This document shows, piece by piece, positions 42,638 to 50,895 of a DNA stretch of 64,000 bases. The stretch's first letter is position 1. Every line of letters starts with the position of its first letter. The position numbers and the translations under genes are program-made. This DNA comes from Trichococcus patagoniensis (GTDB lineage Bacteria; Bacillota; Bacilli; Lactobacillales; Aerococcaceae). The notes under the pieces were generated by a model, which was given only the letters and a program-made list of their open reading frames with translations, was not told where the DNA came from and made no database searches. The stretch is taken from the NCBI RefSeq assembly GCF_003051085.1, contig NZ_QAOM01000006.1, positions 1-64,000 of the forward strand, written 5' to 3'.

Positions 42638-43285
42638 ATGAACAGGAATCAGAAACTCTACGGGTTGGCCACATTGTTGAGTCTATTGCTGTTGGTCGGT
42701 TGTACCGCGGACAATGATACCGCGACAAGCGAGTCTTCTGCAGTCAGTTCATCGGACGTGGTCGAAAGCAGTTCCGAACAAGAGGAATCCATCATGGAAG
42801 ACAGTGATGAGAGCGACATGGAGGAAGAATCGATCGAATCACCCTATAACAGCTACGGTGCGGTCGGTGCGGTCGGTGCCCTGGCGGACACCGATTTGAC
42901 GATGGAAGAGATGTTCGTATATGCCATCCAGGATGAACAATTGGCTCACGGAGAATACGCCTACGTACTGGAAACCTTCGGGGATGAAGCCCCATTCAAC
43001 AACATCATTTCTTCTGAAGCCCAGCACATCAACGAAATGACCATTCTGTTCGAAAAATACAGTTTGGCTATTCCGTCTGATGAATCAGCCGATCACATCG
43101 AACGGGCGGCGGGTATAAGAGAAGCATTGGATAACTGCGCCACAGGGGAAGTGGACAACATCGCGATGTACAACAAATTCCTCGAACAGGATATCCCAGA
43201 TGACGCGCGCGCCACTTTCACGGCTTTGCGCAACGCTTCAGAAGGGCATTTACAGGCATTCCAGAAGAGTCTCGATAAGTATTGA
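42638..43285 (+). CDS. DUF2202 ferritin-like lipoprotein
   Basis: A 215-residue lipoprotein. The signal peptide ends in the lipobox LLVGC (Cys22), followed by a Ser/Glu/Asp-rich linker to about residue 70. The remainder is a DUF2202 four-helix, ferritin-like domain: FVYAIQDEQLAHGEYAYVL has the EEKLAHD-like metal-ligand pattern, then SSEAQHINEMTILFEKY, and the final helix AFTALRNASEGHLQAFQ. Diiron or other metal binding at the outer face of the membrane is likely by family. Stop followed by a strong terminator. Confidence 0.88.
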   Translation: MNRNQKLYGLATLLSLLLLVGCTADNDTATSESSAVSSSDVVESSSEQEESIMEDSDESDMEEESIESPYNSYGAVGAVGALADTDLTMEEMFVYAIQDEQLAHGEYAYVLETFGDEAPFNNIISSEAQHINEMTILFEKYSLAIPSDESADHIERAAGIREALDNCATGEVDNIAMYNKFLEQDIPDDARATFTALRNASEGHLQAFQKSLDKY

Positions 43286-43297
43286 AAAGCAAACCTT

Positions 43298-43337
43298 AAA
43301 AAGGGAGGTGCCTCATTACGAGGTATCTCCCTTTTTT
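43298..43337 (+). terminator. terminator after the DUF2202 gene
   Basis: GGGAGGTGCCTC / GAGGTATCTCCC with six T. A second hairpin, TTTTCACCGTCATTT / AAATGACGGTGAAAA, follows at 43334-43369 without a U-tail. Confidence 0.85.
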
Positions 43338-43408
43338 CACCGTCATTTCACCCAAAATGACGGTGAAAACCAAATATTGGGGGATAAAAAAACTGCTCCC
43401 TTTCTTGA

Positions 43409-43444
43409 AGGTGTCTTGACACCTGTAAAGCAACGTGATATATT
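43409..43444 (+). promoter_or_regulatory. nadABC promoter with a palindromic operator (NiaR-like)
   Basis: -35 TTGACA (43416-43421), a 17-bp spacer, -10 TATATT (43439-43444). The -35 box lies inside the palindrome AGGTGTCTTGACACCT (43409-43424). This TGTCTTGACA-type palindrome is what I recall for NiaR (YrxA), the niacin-responsive repressor of NAD synthesis in Firmicutes. Confidence 0.75.
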
Positions 43445-43482
43445 CATTTTCATTAAACTATCACGAAAAAGGGGAAGCAACC

Positions 43483-44412
43483 ATGGATGAACTTACGGAA
43501 AGACTATTGCAGCTGAAAGCAGAAAAGGATGCCGTCATTCTCGCACATTACTACGTTCCTGGAGCCGTTCAAGATATCGCAGATTTCATCGGGGATTCGT
43601 ACTATTTGAGCAAAATTGCTGCACAAGTCACTGAAAAAGTGATCGTTTTCTGCGGCGTCGCCTTCATGGGCGAAAGCGCCAAGATGCTGAATCCGGATAA
43701 AGTCGTCCTGATGCCCGATCTGAAGGCGGATTGCCCGATGGCTCATATGGTCAAGATCCGCGATATCCAGAATATCCGCGAGAAATACGAAGATGTCGCG
43801 GTCGTCTGCTACATCAACTCCACCGCCGAAATCAAGGGTTATGCCGATGTCATCGTCACGTCGTCCAACGCGAAAAATGTCATCGCCGCCCTTCCCAATC
43901 GCTACATCTACTTCATTCCCGACGAGCACCTGGGCAGATACATTTCCCGCCAGCTTCCCGAGAAAACCTTCCTCTTCAATGACGGCTATTGCCCGATTCA
44001 TACCAGCATCCGCGTGGTCGATGTCCTGAAGATGAAACGCGACCTTCAGCAAGCCGAAGTCCTGGCCCACCCTGAATGCAAAGAGGAAATCCTTAATTTG
44101 GCTGACTTTGTCGGCAGTACATCGGACCTCGTCGCCTATACCGAAAAGAGCCCATCCCAGGATTTCATCATCTGCACGGAAATCGGCGTCATCCATGAAA
44201 TGGAAAAACGATCGCCGGGCAAAAGGTTCCATGCACCTTCCGTTGGGCAGGTCTGCCCCGACATGAAACTGAACACCGTTGAGAAAATCATCGCCGCTTT
44301 GGAGACTTTCGAACCTGCTGTGGAAATGGATGAATCATTGCGCATAAAAGGACTGCAGCCGTTAGAACGGATGCTGGAATTGGCCGAGGTGAAGACTTAT
44401 GCGCAACTATGA
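43483..44412 (+). CDS. nadA: quinolinate synthase
   Basis: A 309-residue [4Fe-4S] enzyme condensing iminoaspartate with dihydroxyacetone phosphate to quinolinate. Signatures are AVILAHYYVPGAVQDIADFIGDS, FCGVAFMGESAKMLNPDK, and the cysteines Cys in FCGVAFMG, Cys in NDGYCPIH-context and Cys in GQVCPDM that hold the cluster. The start is at 43483 with GGGGAAG upstream; the frame opens earlier within the promoter. First gene of nadABC; its end overlaps nadB by 14 nt. Confidence 0.96.
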   Translation: MDELTERLLQLKAEKDAVILAHYYVPGAVQDIADFIGDSYYLSKIAAQVTEKVIVFCGVAFMGESAKMLNPDKVVLMPDLKADCPMAHMVKIRDIQNIREKYEDVAVVCYINSTAEIKGYADVIVTSSNAKNVIAALPNRYIYFIPDEHLGRYISRQLPEKTFLFNDGYCPIHTSIRVVDVLKMKRDLQQAEVLAHPECKEEILNLADFVGSTSDLVAYTEKSPSQDFIICTEIGVIHEMEKRSPGKRFHAPSVGQVCPDMKLNTVEKIIAALETFEPAVEMDESLRIKGLQPLERMLELAEVKTYAQL

Positions 44413-45679
44413 CGTCCTCATCATCGGAACTGGAGTAGCCGGTCTTTTTGCAGCCCTCAACCTCGGCTGCGACAAAAAAATCTTGATCGTCACCAAGGGG
44501 ACTTTGGAAGAGAATGATTCCTTCCTTGCCCAGGGCGGCATCTGCGTCCAACGCGACGAAACGGACTTCGAGCCTTTCCTCGAGGACACGCTGCGTGCCG
44601 GCCATTACGAAAATAACGAAGCGGCAGTTGCAACCATGATCACTTCTTCACAGAATATCATCAACGACCTGATCGGTTTGGGCGTCGCCTTCGACAAGAA
44701 GGGAACCGGCTTTTCCTACACGAAAGAAGGCGCACACTCCAGAGCCAGAATCCTTCACTGCAAGGATATGACCGGCAAGGAAATCAACAGCAAACTGATT
44801 GCATGCGTAAAAGAGTTGCCTAATGTGACCCTTCTTGAGAACAACACACTTATCGATCTGTTGGTCGCCGACGAACGTTGCCACGGCGTTGTGCTCCGCG
44901 AAAAATCCGGTAAGCTTTCCAATGTCTATGCCCAAAATACGCTGCTTGCCACCGGCGGCATCGGTGGCCTGTTCAGCAAATCGACCAACTTCGCGCATTT
45001 GACGGGCGACGCCATCGCTATCGCCTTGAAGCACGGCATCCGCGTCAAGGACCTGAATTATGTTCAGATCCACCCGACTTCCCTCTACACGGGCCGCCCG
45101 GGGAAAGCTTTCCTGATGTCGGAGTCTTTGCGCGGGGAAGGTGCCATCCTCGTCGGAAAAGACGGCCAGCGCTTCGCTGATGAACTCTTGCCGCGCGACC
45201 TACTGACGAAAGAAATCTACGCCCAGATGGAGAAGGACCGTTTGCCCTATGTGCGGATGCTCCTGAAAGGGCACATGGACGGATCGATCGCCGAAAGATT
45301 CCCGGGCATCCATGCCCATTGTCTGCAGGAAGGATATGATCTCACCGAAGATTACATCCCGGTCGTTCCTGCCCAACATTACTTCATGGGCGGCATAGAA
45401 GTCGATCTGCAGAGCAAGACTTCGCTGGCGAACCTTTATGCGGCCGGAGAAACAAGCTGCAACGGCGTCCACGGCAAGAACCGCTTGGCGAGCAATTCGC
45501 TGTTGGAAAGCTTGGTCTTCAGCAAACGCGCCGCCCAAGCCATCGAAGCGGCGTTCCATCGTGAACCTTCTTGCCTGTTTCCCGAACCGGATGCCCGCTC
45601 CATCGCGGAAGGCTTGAATGAAGCTACAAAAACGCTATTAAAATTAATCGGAATCGAGGAGGAAACACATGCAAAGTAA
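44399..45679 (+). CDS. nadB: L-aspartate oxidase
   Basis: A 426-residue FAD enzyme oxidising L-aspartate to iminoaspartate for NadA. It shows the dinucleotide motif DVLIIGTGVAGLFAAL, the substrate-site loop in FLAQGGICVQ, the VQIHPTSLYT and SEVLRGEGA-like SESLRGEGAILV motifs, and GGIEVDL with AAGETSCNGVHGKNRLASNS near the end. It ends after the flavin domain and lacks most of the C-terminal helical domain of about 100 residues present in E. coli NadB. It overlaps nadA at its start and nadC at its end, so all three genes are coupled. Confidence 0.95.
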   Translation: MRNYDVLIIGTGVAGLFAALNLGCDKKILIVTKGTLEENDSFLAQGGICVQRDETDFEPFLEDTLRAGHYENNEAAVATMITSSQNIINDLIGLGVAFDKKGTGFSYTKEGAHSRARILHCKDMTGKEINSKLIACVKELPNVTLLENNTLIDLLVADERCHGVVLREKSGKLSNVYAQNTLLATGGIGGLFSKSTNFAHLTGDAIAIALKHGIRVKDLNYVQIHPTSLYTGRPGKAFLMSESLRGEGAILVGKDGQRFADELLPRDLLTKEIYAQMEKDRLPYVRMLLKGHMDGSIAERFPGIHAHCLQEGYDLTEDYIPVVPAQHYFMGGIEVDLQSKTSLANLYAAGETSCNGVHGKNRLASNSLLESLVFSKRAAQAIEAAFHREPSCLFPEPDARSIAEGLNEATKTLLKLIGIEEETHAK

Positions 45680-46505
45680 TATGGATCAGCTGATTTTGGC
45701 GGCGCTGCAGGAAGACATCCCCACCGAGGATCTTTCGGCCAACGCCATCATCCCGGCCGACACGAAAGGCACAGCCCAACTATTGTGCAAACAGGACGGC
45801 ATCATCGCCGGCCTTGCTGTCTTTGCCCGTACCTTCGCCCTCCTCGATGACAAAACCGAAGTGATTTTCCATTTTCAGGATGGAGAGGCCGTCAAATCAG
45901 GAGAGCTGTTGGCTGAAGTCACTGGCGACATCCGGGTCATCCTGGCAGGCGAACGCACTGCCTTGAATTACCTCCAGCGCATGAGCGGCATCGCCACACA
46001 TACGCGCAAGATCGTCGACCTGCTGGAAGGCAGCGGCATCACGCTGCTCGATACCCGTAAGACGACGCCGAACAACCGCATTTTCGAAAAATATGCCGTG
46101 AAAGTCGGCGGGGGAAAGAATCACCGTTTCAGCCTGTCCGACGGCGTGATGCTGAAGGACAACCACATCGCCGCTGCGGGAGGCATCAAACAGGCGGTCG
46201 CTGCAGCGCGGGCATATGCCTCCTTTGTGCATAAGATCGAAGTCGAAGTGGAAAACCTGGATATGGTAAACGAAGCGATCGAGGCGAAGGCCGACATCAT
46301 CATGCTGGACAATATGACTCCGGCCGAGATGAAGGCAGCCGTCCGTTTGATTGACGGGCGTGCTTTGGTTGAGTGCTCCGGCAACCTCACTGCGGAAAAC
46401 ATCACTGCCTTACGCGACACCGGAGTGGATTACCTTTCCTCAGGTGCACTGACCCACTCTTCTACTATACTGGATCTGTCGCTGAAGAATCTGGAACGGA
46501 TCTGA
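45669..46505 (+). CDS. nadC: nicotinate-nucleotide pyrophosphorylase (quinolinate phosphoribosyltransferase)
   Basis: A 278-residue enzyme turning quinolinate and PRPP into nicotinate mononucleotide. Signatures: ERTALNYLQRMSGIATHTR, DTRKTTPNNRIFEKYAVKVGGGKNHR, LKDNHIA, HKIEVEVENL and IMLDNMTPAEMKAAV, ending VDYLSSGALTHSS. Preceded by GAGGAGG inside the end of nadB. Followed by a strong terminator, closing the nadABC operon. Confidence 0.97.
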   Translation: MQSNMDQLILAALQEDIPTEDLSANAIIPADTKGTAQLLCKQDGIIAGLAVFARTFALLDDKTEVIFHFQDGEAVKSGELLAEVTGDIRVILAGERTALNYLQRMSGIATHTRKIVDLLEGSGITLLDTRKTTPNNRIFEKYAVKVGGGKNHRFSLSDGVMLKDNHIAAAGGIKQAVAAARAYASFVHKIEVEVENLDMVNEAIEAKADIIMLDNMTPAEMKAAVRLIDGRALVECSGNLTAENITALRDTGVDYLSSGALTHSSTILDLSLKNLERI

Positions 46506-46523
46506 CAGACGGCCATTACTACC

Positions 46524-46572
46524 AAAACGCAGATGGGACTGCCCCTTTTCGAGGCAGCCCCATCTGCGTTTT
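46524..46572 (+). terminator. terminator after nadC
   Basis: Stem AAAACGCAGATGGG / CCCATCTGCGTTTT with an inner TGCC/GGCA stem and a T-rich tail. Confidence 0.9.
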
Positions 46573-46615
46573 AGTTTTACGATTTGTGCCTGCGGGTGCC
46601 AGTTAAAGTGGCATT

Positions 46616-46749
46616 TTCCCCCGCCAAAATCGATTTGACGGGGAATTTCGTATTTACCGCGGACGTGTTTCCCCCGCCAAAGTAGTTTTGGCGGGTTTTC
46701 TGACTGTATTTTGAACTGATTTTCCCCGCCACCATGGTTTTGGCGGGTT
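46616..46749. repeat. three-unit tandem hairpin array, 53-bp period
   Basis: Hairpins TTCCCC(C)GCCAAA...TTTGRCGGG start at 46616, 46669 and 46722. The stem sequence equals that of the pair at 6535-6615. It lies between convergent nadC and the AhpD-like gene; no coding frame. Confidence 0.8.
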
Positions 46750-46830
46750 ATTTTTGAGCATGAATGCAATTTCCAAATAGATGGGGCTATATTTATCTCC
46801 AAAGAGAATGTTTTCAGCCCAATTTTGTCC

Positions 46831-47424
46831 TCAGAAGCTGATGATCGGCTTTTTGAACAGGCCGTCAATCAGCGCTTGGATCACCGTCAGCGGCAGATAG
46901 ACGATGATGCTCAGCATCATCATGATTTCGTACAGCAGGCTGCTCTTTTTGACAGGTTTTCCTTTCAAACGGCTCATGAAGGCACTTATTGCGATCCCGT
47001 GCGCATTACCGACCATGATGGCTCGAACGGCACCCAAAATCCCATTTGCCTTGTCCTCTCCATACAGCGAAACGATCCGATCCCAAGATTCTTCCGTCGG
47101 ATACCCTCTCCTGTCGGCATAATGCTGGGCGAAAAGGTACGCCGGCAGTTCCTCCATCGGAATCTCATCCGCGGACCCCGTCAGCAATTGTTGGATCTCT
47201 TCCGCAGCCATCCCTTGCTCGAGAGCCATCTTTGTGTGGGCATAGGAGCAGACTTCGCAGCCATTGACTTCCGTCACGCCCAGCATGATCCTCTCGATGA
47301 ATTCCGGACTCAATTCTTTTTTCTTTTTGGCTTTTATCATGTATTTCATTGTGCGGATACCTTCGTACAATATCGTATAGAATTCCCGCACCGAGTAGAT
47401 TTTCTTGTAGAATTCCTGCGCCAT
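46831..47424 (-). CDS. carboxymuconolactone decarboxylase/AhpD family protein
   Basis: A 197-residue AhpD-like protein. The redox motif is CEVCSYAH (CxxC followed by the proton-relay His), within EFIERIMLGVTEVNGCEVCSYAHTKMALEQG. The rest of the AhpD core is followed by an unusual C-terminal hydrophobic stretch (LLYEIMMMLSIIVYLPLTVIQALIDGLF), suggesting membrane attachment. A thiol peroxidase or disulfide role is likely. GAAGGAG precedes the ATG at 47424. Its promoter carries a CsoR/CstR-type operator. Confidence 0.85.
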   Translation of the reverse strand: MAQEFYKKIYSVREFYTILYEGIRTMKYMIKAKKKKELSPEFIERIMLGVTEVNGCEVCSYAHTKMALEQGMAAEEIQQLLTGSADEIPMEELPAYLFAQHYADRRGYPTEESWDRIVSLYGEDKANGILGAVRAIMVGNAHGIAISAFMSRLKGKPVKKSSLLYEIMMMLSIIVYLPLTVIQALIDGLFKKPIISF

Positions 47425-47470
47425 TTTTGTCTCCTTCACCTTATAGGTTTCGTCAGATTTGATAAAACTA

Positions 47471-47499
47471 ATTATACCCCTATAGGTATAAAGAGTAAA
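47471..47499 (-). promoter_or_regulatory. promoter with CsoR/CstR-type operator for the AhpD-like gene
   Basis: On the minus strand: -35 TTTACT (47494-47499), a 17-bp spacer, -10 TATAAT (47471-47476). The spacer and -10 hold the palindrome TATACCTATAGGGGTATA (47473-47490). ATACC-TATA-GGGTAT symmetry is characteristic of operators of the CsoR/RcnR/FrmR/CstR family, which sense copper, formaldehyde or persulfides. Repression by occlusion is the expected mode. Confidence 0.7.
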
Positions 47500-47520
47500 G
47501 AAGCTTATTCTGAAGACCAA

Positions 47521-47766
47521 TCAGTTTTTCCAGTTCCACCACTTAAGCTTTTCGGGATCGGGATGCGGTTCGGTCGCAAAGTAAACGGCACAACGGAAAG
47601 TGTACAGTACGCAAGGATCCTGGCGTTGACCGGTGATCCGGTTCAAACGGTCATAGAGTTCCTGCGGATCCTTGCCGCGCAGGTCAGCAATTTTATTTAT
47701 CCCCAACACAGTAAGGATCTCCGCCATCTTCGGGCCGATGCCGGGAATTTTCTGCAGTTCTTTCAT
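47521..47766 (-). CDS. helix-hairpin-helix (Cdd1-type) small protein
   Basis: An 81-residue protein. The N-terminal helix-hairpin-helix (LQKIPGIGPKMAEILTVLGI, ADLRGKDPQELYDRLNRITG) is followed by the CVLYTFRCAVYFA and KLKWWNWK segments of the Cdd1/pathogenicity-locus family (PF11731). Such HhH units bind DNA non-specifically; no function has been demonstrated that I know of. It lies just upstream of the AhpD-like gene but the latter has its own promoter between them. Confidence 0.85.
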   Translation of the reverse strand: MKELQKIPGIGPKMAEILTVLGINKIADLRGKDPQELYDRLNRITGQRQDPCVLYTFRCAVYFATEPHPDPEKLKWWNWKN

Positions 47767-47800
47767 CTGATTTCCTCCTCGTTCAATCTATGCAAATAAC

Positions 47801-47851
47801 GGACAGGTTGGGCATCCATCAGAAGCTTTCTGGTGGACGCCCAACCTGTCC
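47801..47851 (-). terminator. terminator after the heliorhodopsin gene
   Basis: A 13-bp perfect stem, GGACAGGTTGGGC / GCCCAACCTGTCC, with inner pairing CCA/TGG. It lies between the heliorhodopsin gene and the HhH gene on the minus strand; the T-tail is weak. Confidence 0.65.
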
Positions 47852-47994
47852 GGCTGTAGCATGATTATTCAAATATTATCAAAGCAGAAATAAATTGCAT
47901 TTCCTCCACACCTTCACTATACACCGTCAGTGTAAACTGTTTCGAAAAATAATATGTTTATTGTGTAAAGGATGGTGTCAAGAGCCAAAGCATC

Positions 47995-48792
47995 TTATGG
48001 CTGCATCGCACCGAAGAGCACGAGCCAAGCAAGGATCGATTTCGCAACCAGACTCAGCACGATATAGACCCGCTCCCCGTAAAGGTAGTCCGTCCATTTC
48101 CCGACTTTTTTGTACTGCAAGATCATGTTGATCGGGAATGTGTTGAAAGCGACGAAATAGGTGCCGACTATGGCCCAGACAAACCAAGGCACCTCACCGA
48201 AATTGCCGGTCCCGAACATGTAGAGCAAGATGGCGATCCATGGTGCGATTCCGGCAATCGAGCCCCAGATGAACGGTCCCCATTGGATGTTATCCTTTGA
48301 ATGTCCCTCATTCAGCTGCTCCATCACGAGTCCGAAGAGATTCATCGTAGCATTCACGATGAAAATCAAGATAAGGGAAGCGATATCGTAGATGCCGAAC
48401 AGCGTCGCAATCAGAACGATCATGATCGAGGAGCTGAGCGCATATTCGAACCAGCGGAACTTATTGATGCCTTTTGCCAAATCGGCATTATAGATAGCAT
48501 TCAGATTTTTTGGAATGGAAATGAGGGCGTGTGCGATAGCAGAAATGAACAAGAACGAAGCGACCATGACTCCAAACGGTAATTCAAAAAGGACACGCGA
48601 GGCCGTTTCCAGCGAGCGGGTTTCGGGATTGAAAGCCAGATAGAACTGGCTGATTTCAGGGCTGAATTCACCAATTTTTTGGATAACGTTCGTGGCCAGA
48701 AACAGCATCGCAATGCCTTGAACTAAATGCAATCCACCCATGATCAGATTGAAACGCCTCAGTTTTCCTGTTGTAATCTCTTTCATCATCAT
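47995..48792 (-). CDS. heliorhodopsin
   Basis: A 265-residue seven-helix retinal protein of the heliorhodopsin family, light-sensing rhodopsins with the N-terminus inside the cell. The retinal Schiff-base lysine is Lys251 in SLVAKSILAW (helix 7), and the counterion is Glu116 in RWFEYALSSS (helix 3). FNLIMGGLHLVQGIAML (helix 1) and WTDYLYGERVYIVLS are further family hallmarks. Heliorhodopsins do not pump ions; regulatory roles are proposed. Three in-frame ATGs open the gene behind AAAGGCAAGG. A TATAAT at 48845-48850 may give it its own promoter. Upstream on the same strand lie DUF2238 and photolyase genes. Confidence 0.95.
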   Translation of the reverse strand: MMMKEITTGKLRRFNLIMGGLHLVQGIAMLFLATNVIQKIGEFSPEISQFYLAFNPETRSLETASRVLFELPFGVMVASFLFISAIAHALISIPKNLNAIYNADLAKGINKFRWFEYALSSSIMIVLIATLFGIYDIASLILIFIVNATMNLFGLVMEQLNEGHSKDNIQWGPFIWGSIAGIAPWIAILLYMFGTGNFGEVPWFVWAIVGTYFVAFNTFPINMILQYKKVGKWTDYLYGERVYIVLSLVAKSILAWLVLFGAMQP

Positions 48793-48844
48793 ACACCTTG
48801 CCTTTCTTATGGTAAGTACACTAACGCATATTATCTTTTCCTAC

Positions 48845-48850
48845 ATTATA
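48845..48850 (-). promoter_or_regulatory. possible heliorhodopsin promoter (-10 only)
   Basis: TATAAT on the minus strand, in the 78-bp gap between the DUF2238 and heliorhodopsin genes. The -35 region (TAGCAA at 17 bp) is poor, so it may be weak or activator-dependent, or the gene may rely on read-through from the photolyase promoter. Confidence 0.4.
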
Positions 48851-48870
48851 AGCTATCCTGAAGCAGCTTG

Positions 48871-49515
48871 CTAATCCGGTGACTCATCCGAATCGGACAT
48901 TTTATGCATCCATCGGTCATGGACCGGCCCAAACAAAAACACCGCGATGGTTGCCCCTATCAATGCCCAAATCATATCCCAGAGGCTGTCGAAGGCATCG
49001 CCCTGCATCCCCATGACGTTCTCAGCCGGCACATCCAAAAGCTTGATCAGCGCGAATTCGCTCAGTTCATAAGCCGCGCTGAAGCCGAGGCAGGAGGTGA
49101 TGACGATGAGGGACAGTATCTTACCTTTCTTGACGTAGCCTCCTCGCAGCAAAAATTCCTTCGCCAGAAAAGCCGGCACGAAACCCTGGGCGAAGTGCCC
49201 TACCCGATCAAAGTAGTTGCGCTCCCAACCGAACTGTTCCTTCAACTGATTGAACAGCGGATTCTGGGAATAGGTGTAGTGCGCGCCATAAAGCAACAAC
49301 ATCGCATACAAAAATGCCATCACATAGACAAAAGTGCTGAACCTGAACTTACGGTAGGTAACAACCAGCAACAATACGAGCAGAACCGCCGAAGTCATCT
49401 GCCCCGTCCAAGCCAATCGGTCGAGCGGACGGATGGCCGAAAAAATATAGGCTACAATGAACAGCACCAAGAGCGCTACATGCAAGGTTTCAATCTTTTT
49501 CCCGTTTTCCTTCAT
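48871..49515 (-). CDS. DUF2238 (YjdF-type) membrane protein
   Basis: A 214-residue protein with six hydrophobic segments of the DUF2238 family. The conserved core is FDRVGHFAQGFVPAFLAKEFLLR (Asp, His), followed by SAAYELSEFALI and DSLWDMIWALIGATIA, all with polar residues inside membrane helices, as in the family. Its function is unknown. AAGGGAG stands 8 nt before the ATG at 49515, so the GTG three codons earlier is not used. It begins 15 bp after the photolyase stop, so the two are one transcript. Confidence 0.88.
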   Translation of the reverse strand: MKENGKKIETLHVALLVLFIVAYIFSAIRPLDRLAWTGQMTSAVLLVLLLVVTYRKFRFSTFVYVMAFLYAMLLLYGAHYTYSQNPLFNQLKEQFGWERNYFDRVGHFAQGFVPAFLAKEFLLRGGYVKKGKILSLIVITSCLGFSAAYELSEFALIKLLDVPAENVMGMQGDAFDSLWDMIWALIGATIAVFLFGPVHDRWMHKMSDSDESPD

Positions 49516-49530
49516 CCGTCCCACTCCCTT

Positions 49531-50895
49531 CTACATGTTTGCTCGCTCGGCAACTTGATCCATATACAATTGCATATCGAACTTGCGCTTCAGGCCTTTG
49601 TCGTTCATGAAACGGACATTCCCGAAGATGGCCCGTTCCCCCCACGGCCGATCGTGCTTGCCGAAGCACCAGCTCACTCCCGCAAAACCGTTCGGATCAC
49701 GACCATCCAACAGATACTTATTGTTCAGATAAATGGCTTTGCGATAGGCTTCCTCCGGCGTACTGCTCCACTCCAGAATTTTTTTGGCCCAATACATCCG
49801 CATATACCCATGCATTTTCCCGGTCAGGTTCATCTCCAATTGCGCGGCATTCCAATAGTCGTCATGCGTCTTGGCTGCTTCCAATTCCTCCAATAAATAC
49901 AGATAGCCGCGTTCATCCGCCAGGTGCTTGTCCAGCGTTTTCTTGGCCCAATCCGGCACAGCTGCATAGGAATCGTATTGTTCATTGTAGTAGACAAAAT
50001 TGACGGCCAATTCCCTTCTGACAACAAGTTCCTCAAGGAAAGACTGTTGGCTTTCGCTGTCCATCCCCATCAACCTGCGGTAAACATAGAGCGGCGAAAT
50101 CTGGCCGAAATGCAGATACGGGCTCAAGTTCGAGGTGAAGGACTCCCCCGGACGGTTCTTCCGCTCGCTGTAGCCGGCCAGTTTGTTTTCGATGAACTCC
50201 TCCAGCCACTGTTTGGCTTCCCCGGTTCCGCCGATGTAATCCGAAACGCGCAGGACACTGCGGTCGATATCCAATCCGTCCAAGGACGCTGCGACATCCA
50301 AAATGTCATATGCTTCGTAAGGAAGTTCCAAGTCAATGGATGGATGCTTGCAGATTGTTTCCTCCAGTGGCGCCAAACAATCCGGCAGGACTTTCTTCAA
50401 TTTGGAGCGCAAAGTCGCGGCGGAATATTCCTCTTTCGGGGAAGCCAGCTCGACCGGTACAATCACGTTGCTTTCAACCTGGACAACGGCACACTCAGCA
50501 TCCTCCGCCAAGGCAGCGCGCCATTGCCGTTCGATCCGGAGATAGCCGCGGTCCACAACCAACTGGGCCGCCGATTCGGTCATCTCAAGCGCCCCTTTTT
50601 CCGGGGAAATTTTCCGGATCAGCAATTGGATACCGCGCTGCTCCAATGCGTTCTTTGTTTCCTTGAGCCCTTCCAACATGAAAGCATAGTGGCGCTCATT
50701 GGCTTCCGGAAAGCCATCCGTTATCCCGAAGTAGACGACCAAAGGCTTTTCGAGCCGGTTTGCCTGGCGGATCGCATATTCCAGCGCATGGTTGTATTCC
50801 GCACGCTGCGAACTCTGCATCCAGTAGACCACAAAAGGCCGCGATTCCATGGCGTTCTTTTCGTTCAATTGCTTGATTCTTTCTTCCATTATCAT
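49531..50895 (-). CDS. deoxyribodipyrimidine photolyase, class II
   Basis: A 454-residue DNA photolyase repairing cyclobutane pyrimidine dimers with blue light and FAD. YWMQSSQRAEYNHALEYA is the class II N-terminal motif, and LTGKMHGYMRMYWAKKILEW with NNKYLLDGRDPNGFAGVSWCFGKHDRPWGER is the class II FAD-binding and DNA-contact region. GGGGG lies 7 nt before the ATG at 50895; the frame begins 14 codons earlier. A TATAAT at 50938-50943 has a poor -35, hinting at an alternative sigma factor or activator. Heads a unit with DUF2238 and heliorhodopsin. Confidence 0.95.
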   Translation of the reverse strand: MIMEERIKQLNEKNAMESRPFVVYWMQSSQRAEYNHALEYAIRQANRLEKPLVVYFGITDGFPEANERHYAFMLEGLKETKNALEQRGIQLLIRKISPEKGALEMTESAAQLVVDRGYLRIERQWRAALAEDAECAVVQVESNVIVPVELASPKEEYSAATLRSKLKKVLPDCLAPLEETICKHPSIDLELPYEAYDILDVAASLDGLDIDRSVLRVSDYIGGTGEAKQWLEEFIENKLAGYSERKNRPGESFTSNLSPYLHFGQISPLYVYRRLMGMDSESQQSFLEELVVRRELAVNFVYYNEQYDSYAAVPDWAKKTLDKHLADERGYLYLLEELEAAKTHDDYWNAAQLEMNLTGKMHGYMRMYWAKKILEWSSTPEEAYRKAIYLNNKYLLDGRDPNGFAGVSWCFGKHDRPWGERAIFGNVRFMNDKGLKRKFDMQLYMDQVAERANM

